This document shows positions 20,361 through 29,623 of a DNA stretch of 41,144 nt, piece by piece; positions within the stretch are counted from its first letter, which is position 1; every line of letters begins with the position of its first letter. This DNA is from Thiotrichales bacterium (lineage in GTDB: Bacteria; Pseudomonadota; Gammaproteobacteria; SZUA-229), in assembly GCA_020341835.1 (NCBI GenBank), contig CP070838.1:2230770-2271913 (forward strand), read 5' to 3'. The position numbers and the translations under genes were made by a program. A model generated the notes under the pieces. That model was given only the letters and a program-made list of their open reading frames with translations. It did not search any database and was not told where the DNA came from.

Positions 20361-21341
20361 ATGTTTGGTTTCGGTAAACGCAAAAGTCCTGTTGAAGACG
20401 TTTCGACAACAGAAATCGCCACAGATTCAACGGACGACAGCCTCGCCAGCCGCCTGGCCAAAACCCGGCGCGGACTGGGCGACAGCATGGCCGACTTTTT
20501 TCTCGGTAAAATGTCGATCGACCGCGACACCCTGGACGAACTCGAAACCAGCCTGCTCAGTGCCGATGTCGGCGTCGAGGCCACCAGCGAGATCATCGAC
20601 GACCTGCAGGCAAAACTGTCCCGCAAGGCGCTGTCCAGTGTCGATGCCCTGCAACTGGCACTGTCAGAACACATGCTGCAGATTCTCAAACCATGCGAAC
20701 AGGCCCTGCAGATTGACAGCGCCACAAGACCCTATGTCATTCTCGTTGTCGGCATCAACGGGGCAGGCAAGACAACCAGCATCGGAAAACTCGCACATTA
20801 CTATCAGCAACAGGGCAGGTCGGTGATGCTGGCTGCGGGCGATACTTTCCGTGCTGCGGCTGTCGAGCAGCTGCAGGCGTGGGGCTCGCGTAACAATGTC
20901 CCGGTCATTGCCCAGGCCGCCGGCGCTGACCCTGCTTCGGTAATATTTGATGGCCTGCAGTCGGCCCAATCCAGGAATATTGATGTGTTAATCGCCGATA
21001 CCGCGGGCCGGCTCCACACCCAGAGCAACCTGATGGACGAACTGGCAAAAATAAAACGTGTCATGGCCAAACTGGATGCTGACGCACCCCATGAAACCCT
21101 GTTGATCATGGATGCCGGTTTCGGACAGAATGCGCTGCAGCAGGCGCAGCAGTTCAATGACTCAATCGGCCTCACCGGTCTTGCCGTGACCAAGCTGGAT
21201 GGTACTGCGAAAGGCGGAATACTGTTCGCAATTGCGCGCAAGCTCAACCTGCCGATACGCTTCATCGGCGTCGGCGAGGGTATTGACGACCTGCGCCCGT
21301 TCAACGCTGGCGAATTTGTCGCCGCCCTGCTGGAAGATTAG
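20361..21341 (+). CDS. ftsY: Signal recognition particle receptor FtsY
   Basis: 326 residues from the ATG at 20361 (MFGFGKRK), the usual start of short FtsY proteins. A brief acidic N-terminal A region is followed by the N domain (LAKTRRGLGDSMADFFLG) and the SRP GTPase G domain: GINGAGKTTSIGKLA, AAGDTFRAAAVEQL, DTAGRLHTQ, TKLDGTAKGG and FIGVGEGIDDL. It docks the ribosome-SRP complex at the membrane. The motif usually DAxTGQNA reads DAGFGQNA here. ftsE follows 18 bases downstream. Confidence 0.95.
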   Translation: MFGFGKRKSPVEDVSTTEIATDSTDDSLASRLAKTRRGLGDSMADFFLGKMSIDRDTLDELETSLLSADVGVEATSEIIDDLQAKLSRKALSSVDALQLALSEHMLQILKPCEQALQIDSATRPYVILVVGINGAGKTTSIGKLAHYYQQQGRSVMLAAGDTFRAAAVEQLQAWGSRNNVPVIAQAAGADPASVIFDGLQSAQSRNIDVLIADTAGRLHTQSNLMDELAKIKRVMAKLDADAPHETLLIMDAGFGQNALQQAQQFNDSIGLTGLAVTKLDGTAKGGILFAIARKLNLPIRFIGVGEGIDDLRPFNAGEFVAALLED

Positions 21342-21359
21342 GCCCTTAGCAGCATAGCC

Positions 21360-22052
21360 ATGATCCGATTCGACAACATCAGTAAACGCTACCCGGGCGG
21401 TTTCGACGCACTGAGCAGGGTCAGTTTTCATCTGCCGCGCGGCCAACTGGCTTACCTGACCGGTCATTCAGGCGCAGGCAAGAGCACCCTGCTCAAGCTG
21501 ATTGCATTAATCGAACGCCCCACCCGCGGCCAGATATTTCTCGACGGCGTCAATCTGACCAACATCCGCAACAGGCGCATCCCGCAGATACGCCGTCACA
21601 TCGGCATCATTTTCCAGAACCACCACCTGCTCTACGACCGCCGTGTCTTCGACAACGTTGCGATGCCGCTGGTGATACAGGGATACAGGCATCGCGAAAT
21701 CAATAAACGTGTACGCGCCGCACTGGACCAGGTTGGCCTGCTGAACAAGGAAAAAGCCAACCCGATTACCCTGTCCGGTGGTGAACAGCAACGCGTCGGC
21801 ATTGCCCGCGCTATCGTCCACAAACCCACGCTGTTACTGGCTGACGAGCCCACCGGTAATCTTGACCCGGACCTGTCTCGCGAAATCATGGCGCTGTTCG
21901 CCCGCTTCAACATGTTTGGCACCACCGTGCTGATCGCCAGCCATGATCTTGACCTGATCAGGCAGACCGGCTTCCCGAGCATCAGTCTCAACAAGGGAAC
22001 GATCGAGCACAATGACCTGCTCACCCTGGACCCGCTGGCACGGGCTGTCTGA
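21360..22052 (+). CDS. ftsE: Cell division ATP-binding protein FtsE
   Basis: A 230-residue ABC ATPase. Walker A GHSGAGKST, signature LSGGEQQRVGIARAI, Walker B LLADEPTGNLD and the switch His in ASHDLDL are intact. With FtsX it forms the complex that activates septal peptidoglycan hydrolases (EnvC and amidases in E. coli). Its stop overlaps the ftsX start by one base (TGATG). Confidence 0.95.
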   Translation: MIRFDNISKRYPGGFDALSRVSFHLPRGQLAYLTGHSGAGKSTLLKLIALIERPTRGQIFLDGVNLTNIRNRRIPQIRRHIGIIFQNHHLLYDRRVFDNVAMPLVIQGYRHREINKRVRAALDQVGLLNKEKANPITLSGGEQQRVGIARAIVHKPTLLLADEPTGNLDPDLSREIMALFARFNMFGTTVLIASHDLDLIRQTGFPSISLNKGTIEHNDLLTLDPLARAV

Positions 22053-23020
22053 TGCGAAAAAAAAACCGGACCGCCCCCCGAAAGGGGCCACAGAAAAAGA
22101 GCCGACTGGTCTCCTACCTGACGCATCATCTGCAGATGCTGATCGCCAGCCTGGGCTACCTGACGCGCCAGCCGGTCTCGACGCTGATGACCAGCGCGGT
22201 CATAGCGATCGCACTGGCACTGCCGGCAGGCCTTTATATTGCGCTGGATAACGCCTCTCGCATCAGCGCTGACTGGGACGGTTCGACCCTGATATCGCTG
22301 TTTCTGAAGCCTGAAGTCAGCATCCAGCAGGCAGAGAAGCTGGCCTCCCGGCTCAGAAAAAGCGCGGAAATCGAAGCGGTCAGTATCATCGATCGGGACC
22401 AGGGGCTGAAACAGTTCCAGAAAATATCCGGCTTCGGGGACGCCATCGAGTTCCTGGATGATAATCCTCTGCCCCACGTGATCACGGTCCAGCCGGTGGT
22501 TGATCAGCAGCGCCCCGACAAGGTCGTCCACCTGGTCAAGAAACTCCAGAGCGAAAATCTGGTCGAGCTCGCGCAACTCGATATGCAGTGGGTCAAGCGG
22601 CTGTACACCCTGCTGGACCTGGCCCAGCGAGGTGTCTGGATCGTTGGCAGCCTGCTGGCACTCGCGGTCCTGCTTATTATCGGCAACACCATCCGGCTCG
22701 ATATCCAGAACCGCCGTGAAGCGATCGAAGTATCCAAACTGATCGGCGCCTCCGACGGTTTCATCCGACGTCCATTCCTCTATACCGGCCTGTGGTATGG
22801 CATCAGCGGCGGCTTGCTGGCCTGGCTGCTGATCGCTGTCTCACTGGGTATTCTGGAAAACCCGGTGCAGGAACTGGCGGTTCTGTACCACAGTAGCTAC
22901 GAACTCACCGGCCTCAGCAGCAGCGATCTGGCCAGCCTGATCCTGATCAGCTGCGCCCTCGGCCTCGGCGGCTCGTGGCTCGCGGTCGGTCGACATCTGA
23001 GCGATATCGAGCCCAGCTGA
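22052..23020 (+). CDS. ftsX: Cell division membrane protein FtsX
   Basis: A 322-residue protein with a basic cytoplasmic N-terminus (RKKNRTAPRKGPQKK), TM1 near residues 45-65, a periplasmic extracellular-loop domain of about 110 residues, then three TM helices near 190-210, 240-265 and 285-310. The NRREAIEVSKLIGASDGFIRRPFLYTG stretch between helices 2 and 3 is the FtsX signature. Partner of FtsE; the loop passes the signal to periplasmic hydrolase activators. Confidence 0.94.
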   Translation: MRKKNRTAPRKGPQKKSRLVSYLTHHLQMLIASLGYLTRQPVSTLMTSAVIAIALALPAGLYIALDNASRISADWDGSTLISLFLKPEVSIQQAEKLASRLRKSAEIEAVSIIDRDQGLKQFQKISGFGDAIEFLDDNPLPHVITVQPVVDQQRPDKVVHLVKKLQSENLVELAQLDMQWVKRLYTLLDLAQRGVWIVGSLLALAVLLIIGNTIRLDIQNRREAIEVSKLIGASDGFIRRPFLYTGLWYGISGGLLAWLLIAVSLGILENPVQELAVLYHSSYELTGLSSSDLASLILISCALGLGGSWLAVGRHLSDIEPS

Positions 23021-23157
23021 CTACGCCGGATCACCCGCATCCAGCGGAAGGTAGCGACCGCATTCTATTAAAGTCTTATAAATCAAAAGATTAAAGATTG
23101 CCTGACCCTTCCTGCAAGGGGCCATCCCGGTGCCTTTCAAGGGAACTAAATCATCAT

Positions 23158-23184
23158 TTAGCACTCTCAGAAAAGGAGTGCTAA
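23158..23184 (+). promoter_or_regulatory. CIRCE operator (HrcA binding site) before rpoH
   Basis: TTAGCACTC and GAGTGCTAA flank exactly nine bases, a perfect match to the CIRCE consensus. It ends 31 bases before the rpoH ATG. HrcA binding to CIRCE represses chaperone genes in many bacteria; here the target would be the heat-shock sigma factor itself. The gene for HrcA is not in the window. Confidence 0.92.
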
Positions 23185-23215
23185 TATACGCCCATAAAAG
23201 ATACAGGAGCGATGA

Positions 23216-24091
23216 ATGTCCGATACATTGGCAATGAATAAAGCCCTGGTTCCGGCCAGTGATTATCTTCCGGTCAGCGTTGATAACCTTGATGCTTATA
23301 TTCGCCAGGTCAACAGTTTCCCGATGCTGAACGCCGATCAGGAGCGTGAGCTCGCTGTGCAGTTTCACGGTAATGATGACCTCGAAGCCGCGCAGCGGCT
23401 GATCATGTCAAACCTGCGCTTTGTTGTCAGCATCGCTCGTGGCTACATGGGTTATGGCCTGCCATTCAACGACCTTGTCCAGGAAGGCAATATCGGTCTG
23501 ATGAAGGCGGTCAAGCGTTTCTCACCCGATCACGAAGTCCGCCTGATTTCCTATGCGGTCCACTGGATCAAGGCGGAAATACACGAATTCGTTCTACGCA
23601 ACTGGCGTATCGTCAAGGTCGCGACGACCAAGGCACAGCGCAAGCTGTTCTTCAAGCTGCGCAGCTCAAAGAAGCGCCTGGGCTGGTTCAACCAGGAAGA
23701 AGTCAATGAGGTTGCCGCCAAGCTGGGTGTCAAACCGGAAACGGTCATGGAGATGGAATCTCGCCTGAATGCGTACGACCTGGCCTACGACAATCCACTG
23801 GATGACGATGAAGACAATCATTATGCACCGGCTGCCTACCTGAGTGATGGGCGCGCAGACCCGGCCCAGCAGCTCGAAGCAGAGGACTGGAGTTCGCAGA
23901 ATGAGACCATAATGATCTCATCACTCAACACCCTTGATGACCGTAGCCGCACCATTATCCAGCGACGCTGGCTGGACGAAAACAAGGCAACGCTGCACGA
24001 ACTCGCAGAGCAGTACCAGGTATCGGCTGAGCGCATCCGCCAGCTTGAGAACAATGCCCTGAAGAAACTCAGGGTCGCATTTGCGGCCTGA
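23216..24091 (+). CDS. rpoH: RNA polymerase heat-shock sigma factor RpoH (sigma-32)
   Basis: A 291-residue group 3 sigma factor. Region 2 has [19 protein letters not shown] and [18 protein letters not shown], the RpoH box QRKLFFKLR is at 141-149, and region 4 ends with [17 protein letters not shown]. The start at 23216 has AGGAG six bases upstream; an out-of-frame ATG lies four bases earlier. RpoH directs transcription of chaperones and proteases. A CIRCE operator precedes it and a strong terminator follows. The ftsX-rpoH gap is 195 bases, so rpoH probably has its own promoter, although I could not mark one with confidence. Confidence 0.95.
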   Translation: MSDTLAMNKALVPASDYLPVSVDNLDAYIRQVNSFPMLNADQERELAVQFHGNDDLEAAQRLIMSNLRFVVSIARGYMGYGLPFNDLVQEGNIGLMKAVKRFSPDHEVRLISYAVHWIKAEIHEFVLRNWRIVKVATTKAQRKLFFKLRSSKKRLGWFNQEEVNEVAAKLGVKPETVMEMESRLNAYDLAYDNPLDDDEDNHYAPAAYLSDGRADPAQQLEAEDWSSQNETIMISSLNTLDDRSRTIIQRRWLDENKATLHELAEQYQVSAERIRQLENNALKKLRVAFAA

Positions 24092-24115
24092 CGCAAGATT
24101 CGGTCACCTCTATAC

Positions 24116-24144
24116 ACAGCCCCGCTCGAACACAGCGGGGCTGT
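24116..24144 (+). terminator. Rho-independent terminator after rpoH
   Basis: A perfect 11-base stem (ACAGCCCCGCT / AGCGGGGCTGT) with a seven-base loop, followed by TTCATTTC. It lies between rpoH and the convergent bioC, with the bioC stop directly at its right edge. Confidence 0.85.
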
Positions 24145-25002
24145 TCATTTCAGACCGGTCAGCGTCACTCGCTGCTGGCCGTCCTTGGGCACCGCGGCCT
24201 CCGGCTTCCAGGCATGCCCGTAAACCACTTCGTAACTGGCCGGTAACTGCCCGTCAATGCGGTAGGCATCATAGGCGTCTCTCAGCCGGTTAAGTAATGA
24301 AGGTGTGGTCAGCCCCGCCCTGCCCCCGTCAGCCGTCGCATTTGCCCCGATCGCGCGCAAATCCGCCATCAACCGGTCGACGCTGCGATAATGAACCGTA
24401 ATCAATTCGGCCTCCATCACCGGATCTGCAAATCCCCCCAGCAGCAGGCCGTCACCGATATCATGCATATCCGCAAACTGATTGACGTGCACTGCATCGT
24501 CCACCTGCTGCCAGCATGCACGCAGTTCCTTGAGCGTGTCCGGACCGAAAGTGGTGAACATCAACAGGCCACCGGGCTTTAACACACGCAGCAGACCCTG
24601 CAAGGTCGCTTGCAGATCGTTACACCACTGCATTGCGAGGTTGGAGAACACCAGGTCAAAACAGTTATCCTGGAACGGCAGCTGTTCGAGATCGGCACAG
24701 ACCAGATCAGGTTTGCTCAGCAAGCCGCCATGCCGCGAAGCTTTCGCCAGCATGTGCTCGGACAGGTCAAGCGCCACCAGTCGTGACTTTTTATACCGCT
24801 TCATCAAGGGTGCAACGGCCTCACCGGTGCCCACGCCGGCATCCAGGATCCGCCGAGGTGAAAGCCTGATGTATTCAAGCCGCTCCAGCAGTCGGTTGCA
24901 CACCTCTTTTTGCAGCACCGCTGCCGCATCGTAACTCTCGGCGGCGCGATCAAACGCCCTGCGTATCTTCTGCTTGCGGATATGTTGATGCACGGGTGAC
25001 AT
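24145..25002 (-). CDS. bioC: Malonyl-ACP O-methyltransferase BioC
   Basis: A 285-residue class I SAM methyltransferase. N-terminal RRAFDRAAESYDAAAVLQ is the BioC signature, followed by the SAM loop ILDAGVGTGEA, the acidic strand VALDLSEHML, and FDLVFSNLAMQWCNDL. It methylates malonyl-ACP so that fatty-acid synthesis can build the pimelate chain of biotin. It starts three bases after the bioH stop, so the two are coupled. The other biotin genes (bioA, B, D, F) are not in the window. Confidence 0.93.
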   Translation of the reverse strand: MSPVHQHIRKQKIRRAFDRAAESYDAAAVLQKEVCNRLLERLEYIRLSPRRILDAGVGTGEAVAPLMKRYKKSRLVALDLSEHMLAKASRHGGLLSKPDLVCADLEQLPFQDNCFDLVFSNLAMQWCNDLQATLQGLLRVLKPGGLLMFTTFGPDTLKELRACWQQVDDAVHVNQFADMHDIGDGLLLGGFADPVMEAELITVHYRSVDRLMADLRAIGANATADGGRAGLTTPSLLNRLRDAYDAYRIDGQLPASYEVVYGHAWKPEAAVPKDGQQRVTLTGLK

Positions 25003-25005
25003 GAG

Positions 25006-25752
25006 CTAGGATCGCCCCGCAGCACGCAGGAGTTCAGCGACAAAGGCCTCGGGATGGGAGATAAACGGCGCATGACCGGCACCCTGGACGATATGGACAT
25101 CCGGCGCCGACAGCATGTCATCCAGCGCACCAGCCAGCGTGACCGGGACCAGCATGTCCTTTTCACCCAGTATCCAGGTCACGGGGCAGTGTAATGACCG
25201 GAGCGTCTGCCTCAAATCAGTTTCGGACAGGATCTTCAAACCGGTCAACAGCGCTTCGTTCGTCGGCAGACCGCGTTGATCGATCGTGTGCTGCAATGCC
25301 CTGACGGTCGTTGCCGAGGTGTCCGTCGAACGCACCTGCAATGCCAGAAAGCGCCGTATGGTTTTCATCACATCCTTTTGCAGTGATGCGGCGAACTGCT
25401 CGAACACCCCGGGCTCGATCGCCGTTGGCCAGTCGATTGCCTGTACAAACTTCGGACTGGAAGCGACCTGAACCAGCGCTGATACCTTTTCGGGAAAACG
25501 TTGTGCGAGTCTGAGTGATACCAGTCCGCCGAGCGACCAGCCGACCAGCACAGCCGGACCGCTGATCTGTTGCGCAACCTGTTCGACATAATCATCAAGG
25601 CCGCCGGCATTGACCTCAAGGCTTTTGCCATAGCCGGGCAGATCAATGCATTGCGATGTGACCCCGTCCGGCAACCGTTGTACGCACGGCTGCCATACCG
25701 CACTGTTCATTGCCCAGCCGTGTATCAGTATCAGATCGATTTTCACGGACAA
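25006..25752 (-). CDS. bioH: Pimeloyl-ACP methyl ester carboxylesterase BioH
   Basis: A 248-residue alpha/beta hydrolase. The oxyanion strand is LILIHGWAMNSAVW, the nucleophile elbow GWSLGG with Ser73, the acid lies in ILGEKDMLVP and the base in GAGHAPF. It removes the methyl group added by BioC, ending pimeloyl-ACP synthesis. It is the first gene of the bioH-bioC pair and is divergent from plsY across 66 bases, where promoters for both must lie. Confidence 0.93.
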   Translation of the reverse strand: MSVKIDLILIHGWAMNSAVWQPCVQRLPDGVTSQCIDLPGYGKSLEVNAGGLDDYVEQVAQQISGPAVLVGWSLGGLVSLRLAQRFPEKVSALVQVASSPKFVQAIDWPTAIEPGVFEQFAASLQKDVMKTIRRFLALQVRSTDTSATTVRALQHTIDQRGLPTNEALLTGLKILSETDLRQTLRSLHCPVTWILGEKDMLVPVTLAGALDDMLSAPDVHIVQGAGHAPFISHPEAFVAELLRAAGRS

Positions 25753-25818
25753 TTTCCAGTAGCTGTTGTATGCTTGCCGCCTGTTGGTTTCATTGCAGGC
25801 CTGTTCGTATCATTTAAC

Positions 25819-26430
25819 ATGAATTTTGAGTTCCTTTACCTTGTCTATGCCCTGGCAGGCTATCTGGTCGGCTCGGTATCAACTGCAATCATCACCTGCA
25901 GGCTTATGAGACTGGATGATCCACGCCAGGTTGGATCGAACAATCCTGGCGCGACCAATGTGCTCAGGCATGGTGGTAAAAAGGCCGCCATTATTACCTT
26001 AATTGGTGACATGTTGAAGGGTGTTTTTCCGGTCGTCGTGGTCGCAGCGATCGAACCTGCTCCAATGGCGATTGCTGTAACCGGGCTGGGAGCTTTTCTG
26101 GGGCACATTTTTCCGGTTTACTATGGCTTCAAGGGCGGCAAGGGCGTCGCCACCTACTATGGCGCACTCCTCGGATTCAGCTGGCTCACGGGGCTTGCGG
26201 CGATGCTGGTCTGGAACCTTACAGCACTGGTAACAAAATTGTCCTCACTGTCGGCTCTGGTCTCCGCGCTGTGCGCGCCATTTATTCTATGGTATATCAG
26301 CGGTTCCGTAGAATTGACCGCGGCACTCACCATCATGACCCTGATCCTGTTCTGGCGCCATCGCAGCAACGTCCGCAATATCATCGACGGCAAGGAACAC
26401 AAGATCGGCGTTAAAAAGAAAACCGAATAA
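25819..26430 (+). CDS. plsY: Acyl-phosphate glycerol-3-phosphate acyltransferase PlsY
   Basis: 203 residues from the ATG at 25819 (MNFEFLYLVYALAGYLVGS). Five or so TM helices. The conserved motifs are GSNNPGATNVLR and YYGFKGGKGVATYYG, which form the acyl-phosphate and glycerol-3-phosphate sites. It makes lysophosphatidic acid at the inner membrane. The C-terminal FWRHRSNVRNIIDGKEHKIG is typical. It is convergent with tsaD, with five bases between the genes. Confidence 0.95.
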   Translation: MNFEFLYLVYALAGYLVGSVSTAIITCRLMRLDDPRQVGSNNPGATNVLRHGGKKAAIITLIGDMLKGVFPVVVVAAIEPAPMAIAVTGLGAFLGHIFPVYYGFKGGKGVATYYGALLGFSWLTGLAAMLVWNLTALVTKLSSLSALVSALCAPFILWYISGSVELTAALTIMTLILFWRHRSNVRNIIDGKEHKIGVKKKTE

Positions 26431-26435
26431 CCGCC

Positions 26436-27470
26436 TTACTGTTCCCCAACGGGCAACAAATCATCCATCGGCCAGCGCGCCCTGGCATCGATATCCAGCG
26501 GCTGGCACTGTCCTGCCTGCAAACGCAGGCACCCGGCGAACGCGATCATCGCACCATTATCAGTACAGAATTCGAGCCGGGGAAAACTCACAGTGAATTG
26601 CTTTTTTTTCGCCATCTGCTGCAGCTGATCACGTAATCGCTGGTTGGCACCCACACCGCCGGCAACGATCAGCCGATTGCAGGCGCTCTGCTCGAGTGCG
26701 CGCCTGCATTTGATCAGCAGGGTTTCAACCACGGCCTCTTCGAAAGCACGCGCGATGTCGGCGCGCAACTGATCCTGATCTTCTGTAATCAGGTGATCCT
26801 GCATCCAGGTATTCAGCGCGTAGGTCTTCAGACCGCTGAAACTGAAATCCAGACCGGGGCGGTCTGTCATCGGTCGCGGAAACCGGTACACGCCCTGGCG
26901 ACCGCGTTCAGCCAGCTTTGCCAGTATCGGCCCGCCGGGGTAGCCCAGACCCATCATCTTGGCGGTTTTATCAAAGGCCTCACCTGCAGCATCATCGAGG
27001 CTCTGACCAATGATTTCATAACTGCCGATGCTTTCCACGTAGGCCAGCAGGGTGTGGCCGCCGGAAACCAGAAGCGCAACAAAAGGGAATTCCGGCGCAT
27101 CGCTCTCCAGCAGCGGCGCGAGCAGGTGGCCTTCCATGTGATGGACTTCGACAGCCGGGATCCCGAGCGCCCAGGCCAGACTCCGTGCAACCGCAGCGCC
27201 CGACATCAACGCACCGATCAGGCCGGGCCCGGCGGTATAGGCGATACCGTCCAGCTGATCCAGACGGACCTCGGCCTGCTGCATCACTTTTTCGGCAAGC
27301 GGCAGTAGATAACGAATGTGGTCACGCGAGGCCAGTTCGGGCACGACACCGCCGTATTCAGCGTGGACCTCGACCTGGCTGTGCAGCACGTGTGCACGCA
27401 GCCCGGACCCGCTGTCGTAGACAGCCAGTCCTGTTTCATCACAGGAGCTTTCGATTCCGAGGACAATCAT
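26436..27470 (-). CDS. tsaD: tRNA N6-threonylcarbamoyladenosine transferase TsaD
   Basis: 344 residues from the ATG at 27470 ([17 protein letters not shown]). The metal-binding HHMEGH gives His111 and His115; [16 protein letters not shown] and [12 protein letters not shown] are also intact. It transfers threonylcarbamoyl to A37 of ANN-decoding tRNAs, together with TsaB and TsaE. It is divergent from rpsU, the classical arrangement. Confidence 0.96.
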   Translation of the reverse strand: MIVLGIESSCDETGLAVYDSGSGLRAHVLHSQVEVHAEYGGVVPELASRDHIRYLLPLAEKVMQQAEVRLDQLDGIAYTAGPGLIGALMSGAAVARSLAWALGIPAVEVHHMEGHLLAPLLESDAPEFPFVALLVSGGHTLLAYVESIGSYEIIGQSLDDAAGEAFDKTAKMMGLGYPGGPILAKLAERGRQGVYRFPRPMTDRPGLDFSFSGLKTYALNTWMQDHLITEDQDQLRADIARAFEEAVVETLLIKCRRALEQSACNRLIVAGGVGANQRLRDQLQQMAKKKQFTVSFPRLEFCTDNGAMIAFAGCLRLQAGQCQPLDIDARARWPMDDLLPVGEQ

Positions 27471-27499
27471 CAAGTATGCAGGCCAGGTGTTATCGGGTT

Positions 27500-27529
27500 T
27501 TGTCACAGCGGGACAAAGTGATATATAAT
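27500..27529 (+). promoter_or_regulatory. Sigma-70 promoter of rpsU
   Basis: A -35 TTGTCA (27500-27505) and a consensus -10 TATAAT (27524-27529) are spaced by 18 bases. Transcription would begin near 27537 and give a leader of about 70 bases with a short GC hairpin (CCCG-CGAG-CGGG, 27574-27585). Confidence 0.7.
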
Positions 27530-27607
27530 ACCCTGCTTGGTGCGCGATTTGCGCAGATTTAGACAGATCAGTGCCCGCGAGCGGGTCTATTCAGGAACAT
27601 AGTTGAT

Positions 27608-27838
27608 ATGCCAGCCATTCGAGTCAAAGAAAACGAGCCGTTTGATGTCGCGCTTCGCCGCTTCAAGCGTTCATGCGAAAAAGCCGGGGTACTGACCGAA
27701 GTACGTCGTAGAGAAGCCTACGAAAAACCGACCGCTGAACGCAAGCGCAAAGCTGCCGCTGCCGTGAAAAGACACTTGAAAAAGTTGTCCAAAGAACGCG
27801 GTCGCATGGCCCGCTCCCCCCACCAGCGCAGACGCTAG
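27608..27838 (+). CDS. rpsU: 30S ribosomal protein S21
   Basis: A 76-residue basic protein that starts [20 protein letters not shown] and continues [15 protein letters not shown], the canonical S21 pattern. The usual length is about 71, and here the Arg-rich tail is a few residues longer. It is part of the small ribosomal subunit and needed for initiation. A strong promoter lies upstream and yqeY follows 14 bases downstream. Confidence 0.96.
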   Translation: MPAIRVKENEPFDVALRRFKRSCEKAGVLTEVRRREAYEKPTAERKRKAAAAVKRHLKKLSKERGRMARSPHQRRR

Positions 27839-27852
27839 CCTCCCACTTTCCG

Positions 27853-28302
27853 ATGAGCAGCGCCCTGAAAGACCAGATCCAGGACGCCATGAAAGCCGCA
27901 ATGAAAGGCGGTGAAAAGGAGCGTCTGGCCGTGATCCGCCTGATCATGTCTGCGATCAAACAGGTCGAGGTCGATGAACGCATCGAACTTGACGACAGTC
28001 GTACACTTGCGATCCTTGACAAAATGGTCAAACAGCGTCGTGAATCCATCAGCCAGTTCAAATCAGGCAACAGGGATGACCTCGCTGACAAGGAACAGGC
28101 AGAGATCGATATTATTACCGAATTCCTGCCACAGGCACTCACTGAAAAAGAAATCGAAAGTATCATCAACGGCGCCATCAGCCAGACCGGCGCTGAATCC
28201 ATGAAAGACATGGGCAAGGTCATGGGCATTGTCAAACCCCAGATCACCGGCCGCGCCGATGTCGGCGCTGTCAGTGGCAAAATCAAGTCGCTTCTTTCTT
28301 AA
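27853..28302 (+). CDS. yqeY: GatB/YqeY domain protein
   Basis: A 149-residue protein of the YqeY family. It has LKDQIQDAMKAAMKGGEKERL, EKEQAEIDIITEFLPQALTEKEI and the C-terminal MGKVMGIVKPQITGRADVGAVS, typical of the domain that also ends GatB. The family is thought to be tRNA- or amidotransferase-related; its role is not settled. It commonly follows rpsU, as here. Confidence 0.92.
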   Translation: MSSALKDQIQDAMKAAMKGGEKERLAVIRLIMSAIKQVEVDERIELDDSRTLAILDKMVKQRRESISQFKSGNRDDLADKEQAEIDIITEFLPQALTEKEIESIINGAISQTGAESMKDMGKVMGIVKPQITGRADVGAVSGKIKSLLS

Positions 28303-28323
28303 AATCCCGGACAACGTTTATTA

Positions 28324-28448
28324 CTCTCGCCAAGGCGCAAAGCCCGCAAAGATTATTGTAGGTGTCAGGCGGGCCTCACTGCCTTGTTTTTCTAACGGAT
28401 TATTGTTACCCAAAAAAATCCTTGGCGTTCTTGGCGCCTTGGCGAGAG
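28324..28448. repeat. MITE-like inverted-repeat element, copy D
   Basis: A 125-base element between yqeY and hemE with perfect 15-base terminal inverted repeats (CTCTCGCCAAGGCGC / GCGCCTTGGCGAGAG) and imperfect pairing for about 13 more bases on each side. The ends match those of the elements near 8.5-8.8 kb; the interior differs. No coding sequence is inside. Confidence 0.8.
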
Positions 28449-28518
28449 AAAGCTGTGTCTCTGTGGCAAATCCATGTAGACTTCGGCGTTCCTGTGAAAC
28501 AATTGTCTCCGACGCATC

Positions 28519-29583
28519 ATGGCTGACCTGAAAAACGACCGATTTATTCGCGCCCTGCTACGCCAACCGGTAGATAAAACACCCATCTGGATTATGCGCC
28601 AGGCTGGCCGCTACCTGCCTGAATACCGCGAAGTCCGCGCCAAAGCGGGTGATTTCATGACACTCTGCACCACGCCTGAGCTTGCCTGTGAAGTCACGCT
28701 GCAGCCGCTGCGCCGATTCGACCTGGACGCCGCCATTCTGTTCTCGGATATACTGACCATCCCTGATGCAATGGGGCTGGAGCTGTACTTCGAAACGGGT
28801 GAAGGGCCGAAATTCAGGAAAACGATCTCCGGCCCCGGCGACGTGGCCAACATCGGCATCCCCGACCCCGAACAGGAACTGCGCTACGTGATGGATGCGG
28901 TTCGCCTGATCCGCAAGGAACTGGGCGGCAAGGTGCCGCTGATCGGTTTTGCGGGCAGCCCGTGGACACTCGCTACCTACATGGTCGAAGGCGGCAGCTC
29001 ACGAGATTTTTACAAGGTTAAATCCATGCTGTTTGCTGATCCAGACACTGCGCATCAGCTGCTCGCCAAACTCGCCGACTCGATTGCCGGCTATCTGAAT
29101 GCTCAGATCGAGGCGGGCGCGCAGGCCGTGATGGTATTCGACAGCTGGGGCGGCGCACTCACAACCCGCCACTACCTGGAATTTTCACTGGCTTACATGC
29201 AACGCATCGTCGATCAGCTCACCCGAGACAAAGACGGCCAGAAAATACCGGTGATCCTGTTCACCAAGGGCGGCGGCCTCTGGCTGCAGGAGCTGGCGGC
29301 GACCGGCTGCGACGCCCTCGGTCTCGACTGGTCTGTGAACCTCGCCAGCGCCAGGGCGCAGGTGGGCGAGCGCGTCGCGCTGCAAGGCAATATGGATCCG
29401 GCCATCATGGCGACCGATCCGCAGACGATACAGCAGGAGGTTGCCGATATACTCGCCGGTTTTGGTCACGGCAGCGGTCACGTGTTTAACCTTGGCCACG
29501 GCATCACGCCGCACATCGATCCGGAAAACGTTGCCGTGCTGGTCGATGCAGTACACGAAACCAGCATTCAGTATCATCAGTAA
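28519..29583 (+). CDS. hemE: Uroporphyrinogen decarboxylase
   Basis: A 354-residue TIM-barrel enzyme. [17 protein letters not shown] holds the substrate-binding Arg residues and [12 protein letters not shown] the catalytic Asp. [19 protein letters not shown] and [15 protein letters not shown] complete the family pattern. It decarboxylates uroporphyrinogen III to coproporphyrinogen III in heme synthesis. It is separated from yqeY by the repeat element and followed by a palindrome. Confidence 0.96.
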   Translation: MADLKNDRFIRALLRQPVDKTPIWIMRQAGRYLPEYREVRAKAGDFMTLCTTPELACEVTLQPLRRFDLDAAILFSDILTIPDAMGLELYFETGEGPKFRKTISGPGDVANIGIPDPEQELRYVMDAVRLIRKELGGKVPLIGFAGSPWTLATYMVEGGSSRDFYKVKSMLFADPDTAHQLLAKLADSIAGYLNAQIEAGAQAVMVFDSWGGALTTRHYLEFSLAYMQRIVDQLTRDKDGQKIPVILFTKGGGLWLQELAATGCDALGLDWSVNLASARAQVGERVALQGNMDPAIMATDPQTIQQEVADILAGFGHGSGHVFNLGHGITPHIDPENVAVLVDAVHETSIQYHQ

Positions 29584-29623
29584 AGATTGCCGCAGAGATC
29601 TGGCTATATATCGATTGATATTC

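Noticed and set aside
21632..22576. 314-codon minus-strand frame across ftsE and ftsX
   Set aside because: A shadow of two well-supported overlapping genes.
23021..23157. Sigma-32 or sigma-70 promoter before the CIRCE
   Set aside because: TTGCCT, TTTCAA and GGCCATCC segments are present, but no -35/-10 pair has both good matches and correct spacing, so none is called.
27574..27585. Regulatory leader structure in rpsU
   Set aside because: Only a four-base GC stem can be seen, too small to claim an autoregulatory element.
28324..28448. Simple terminator of yqeY
   Set aside because: The stem ends are 125 bases apart and match dispersed elements at 8.5-8.8 kb, so a repeat element explains it better; a terminator effect is still possible.
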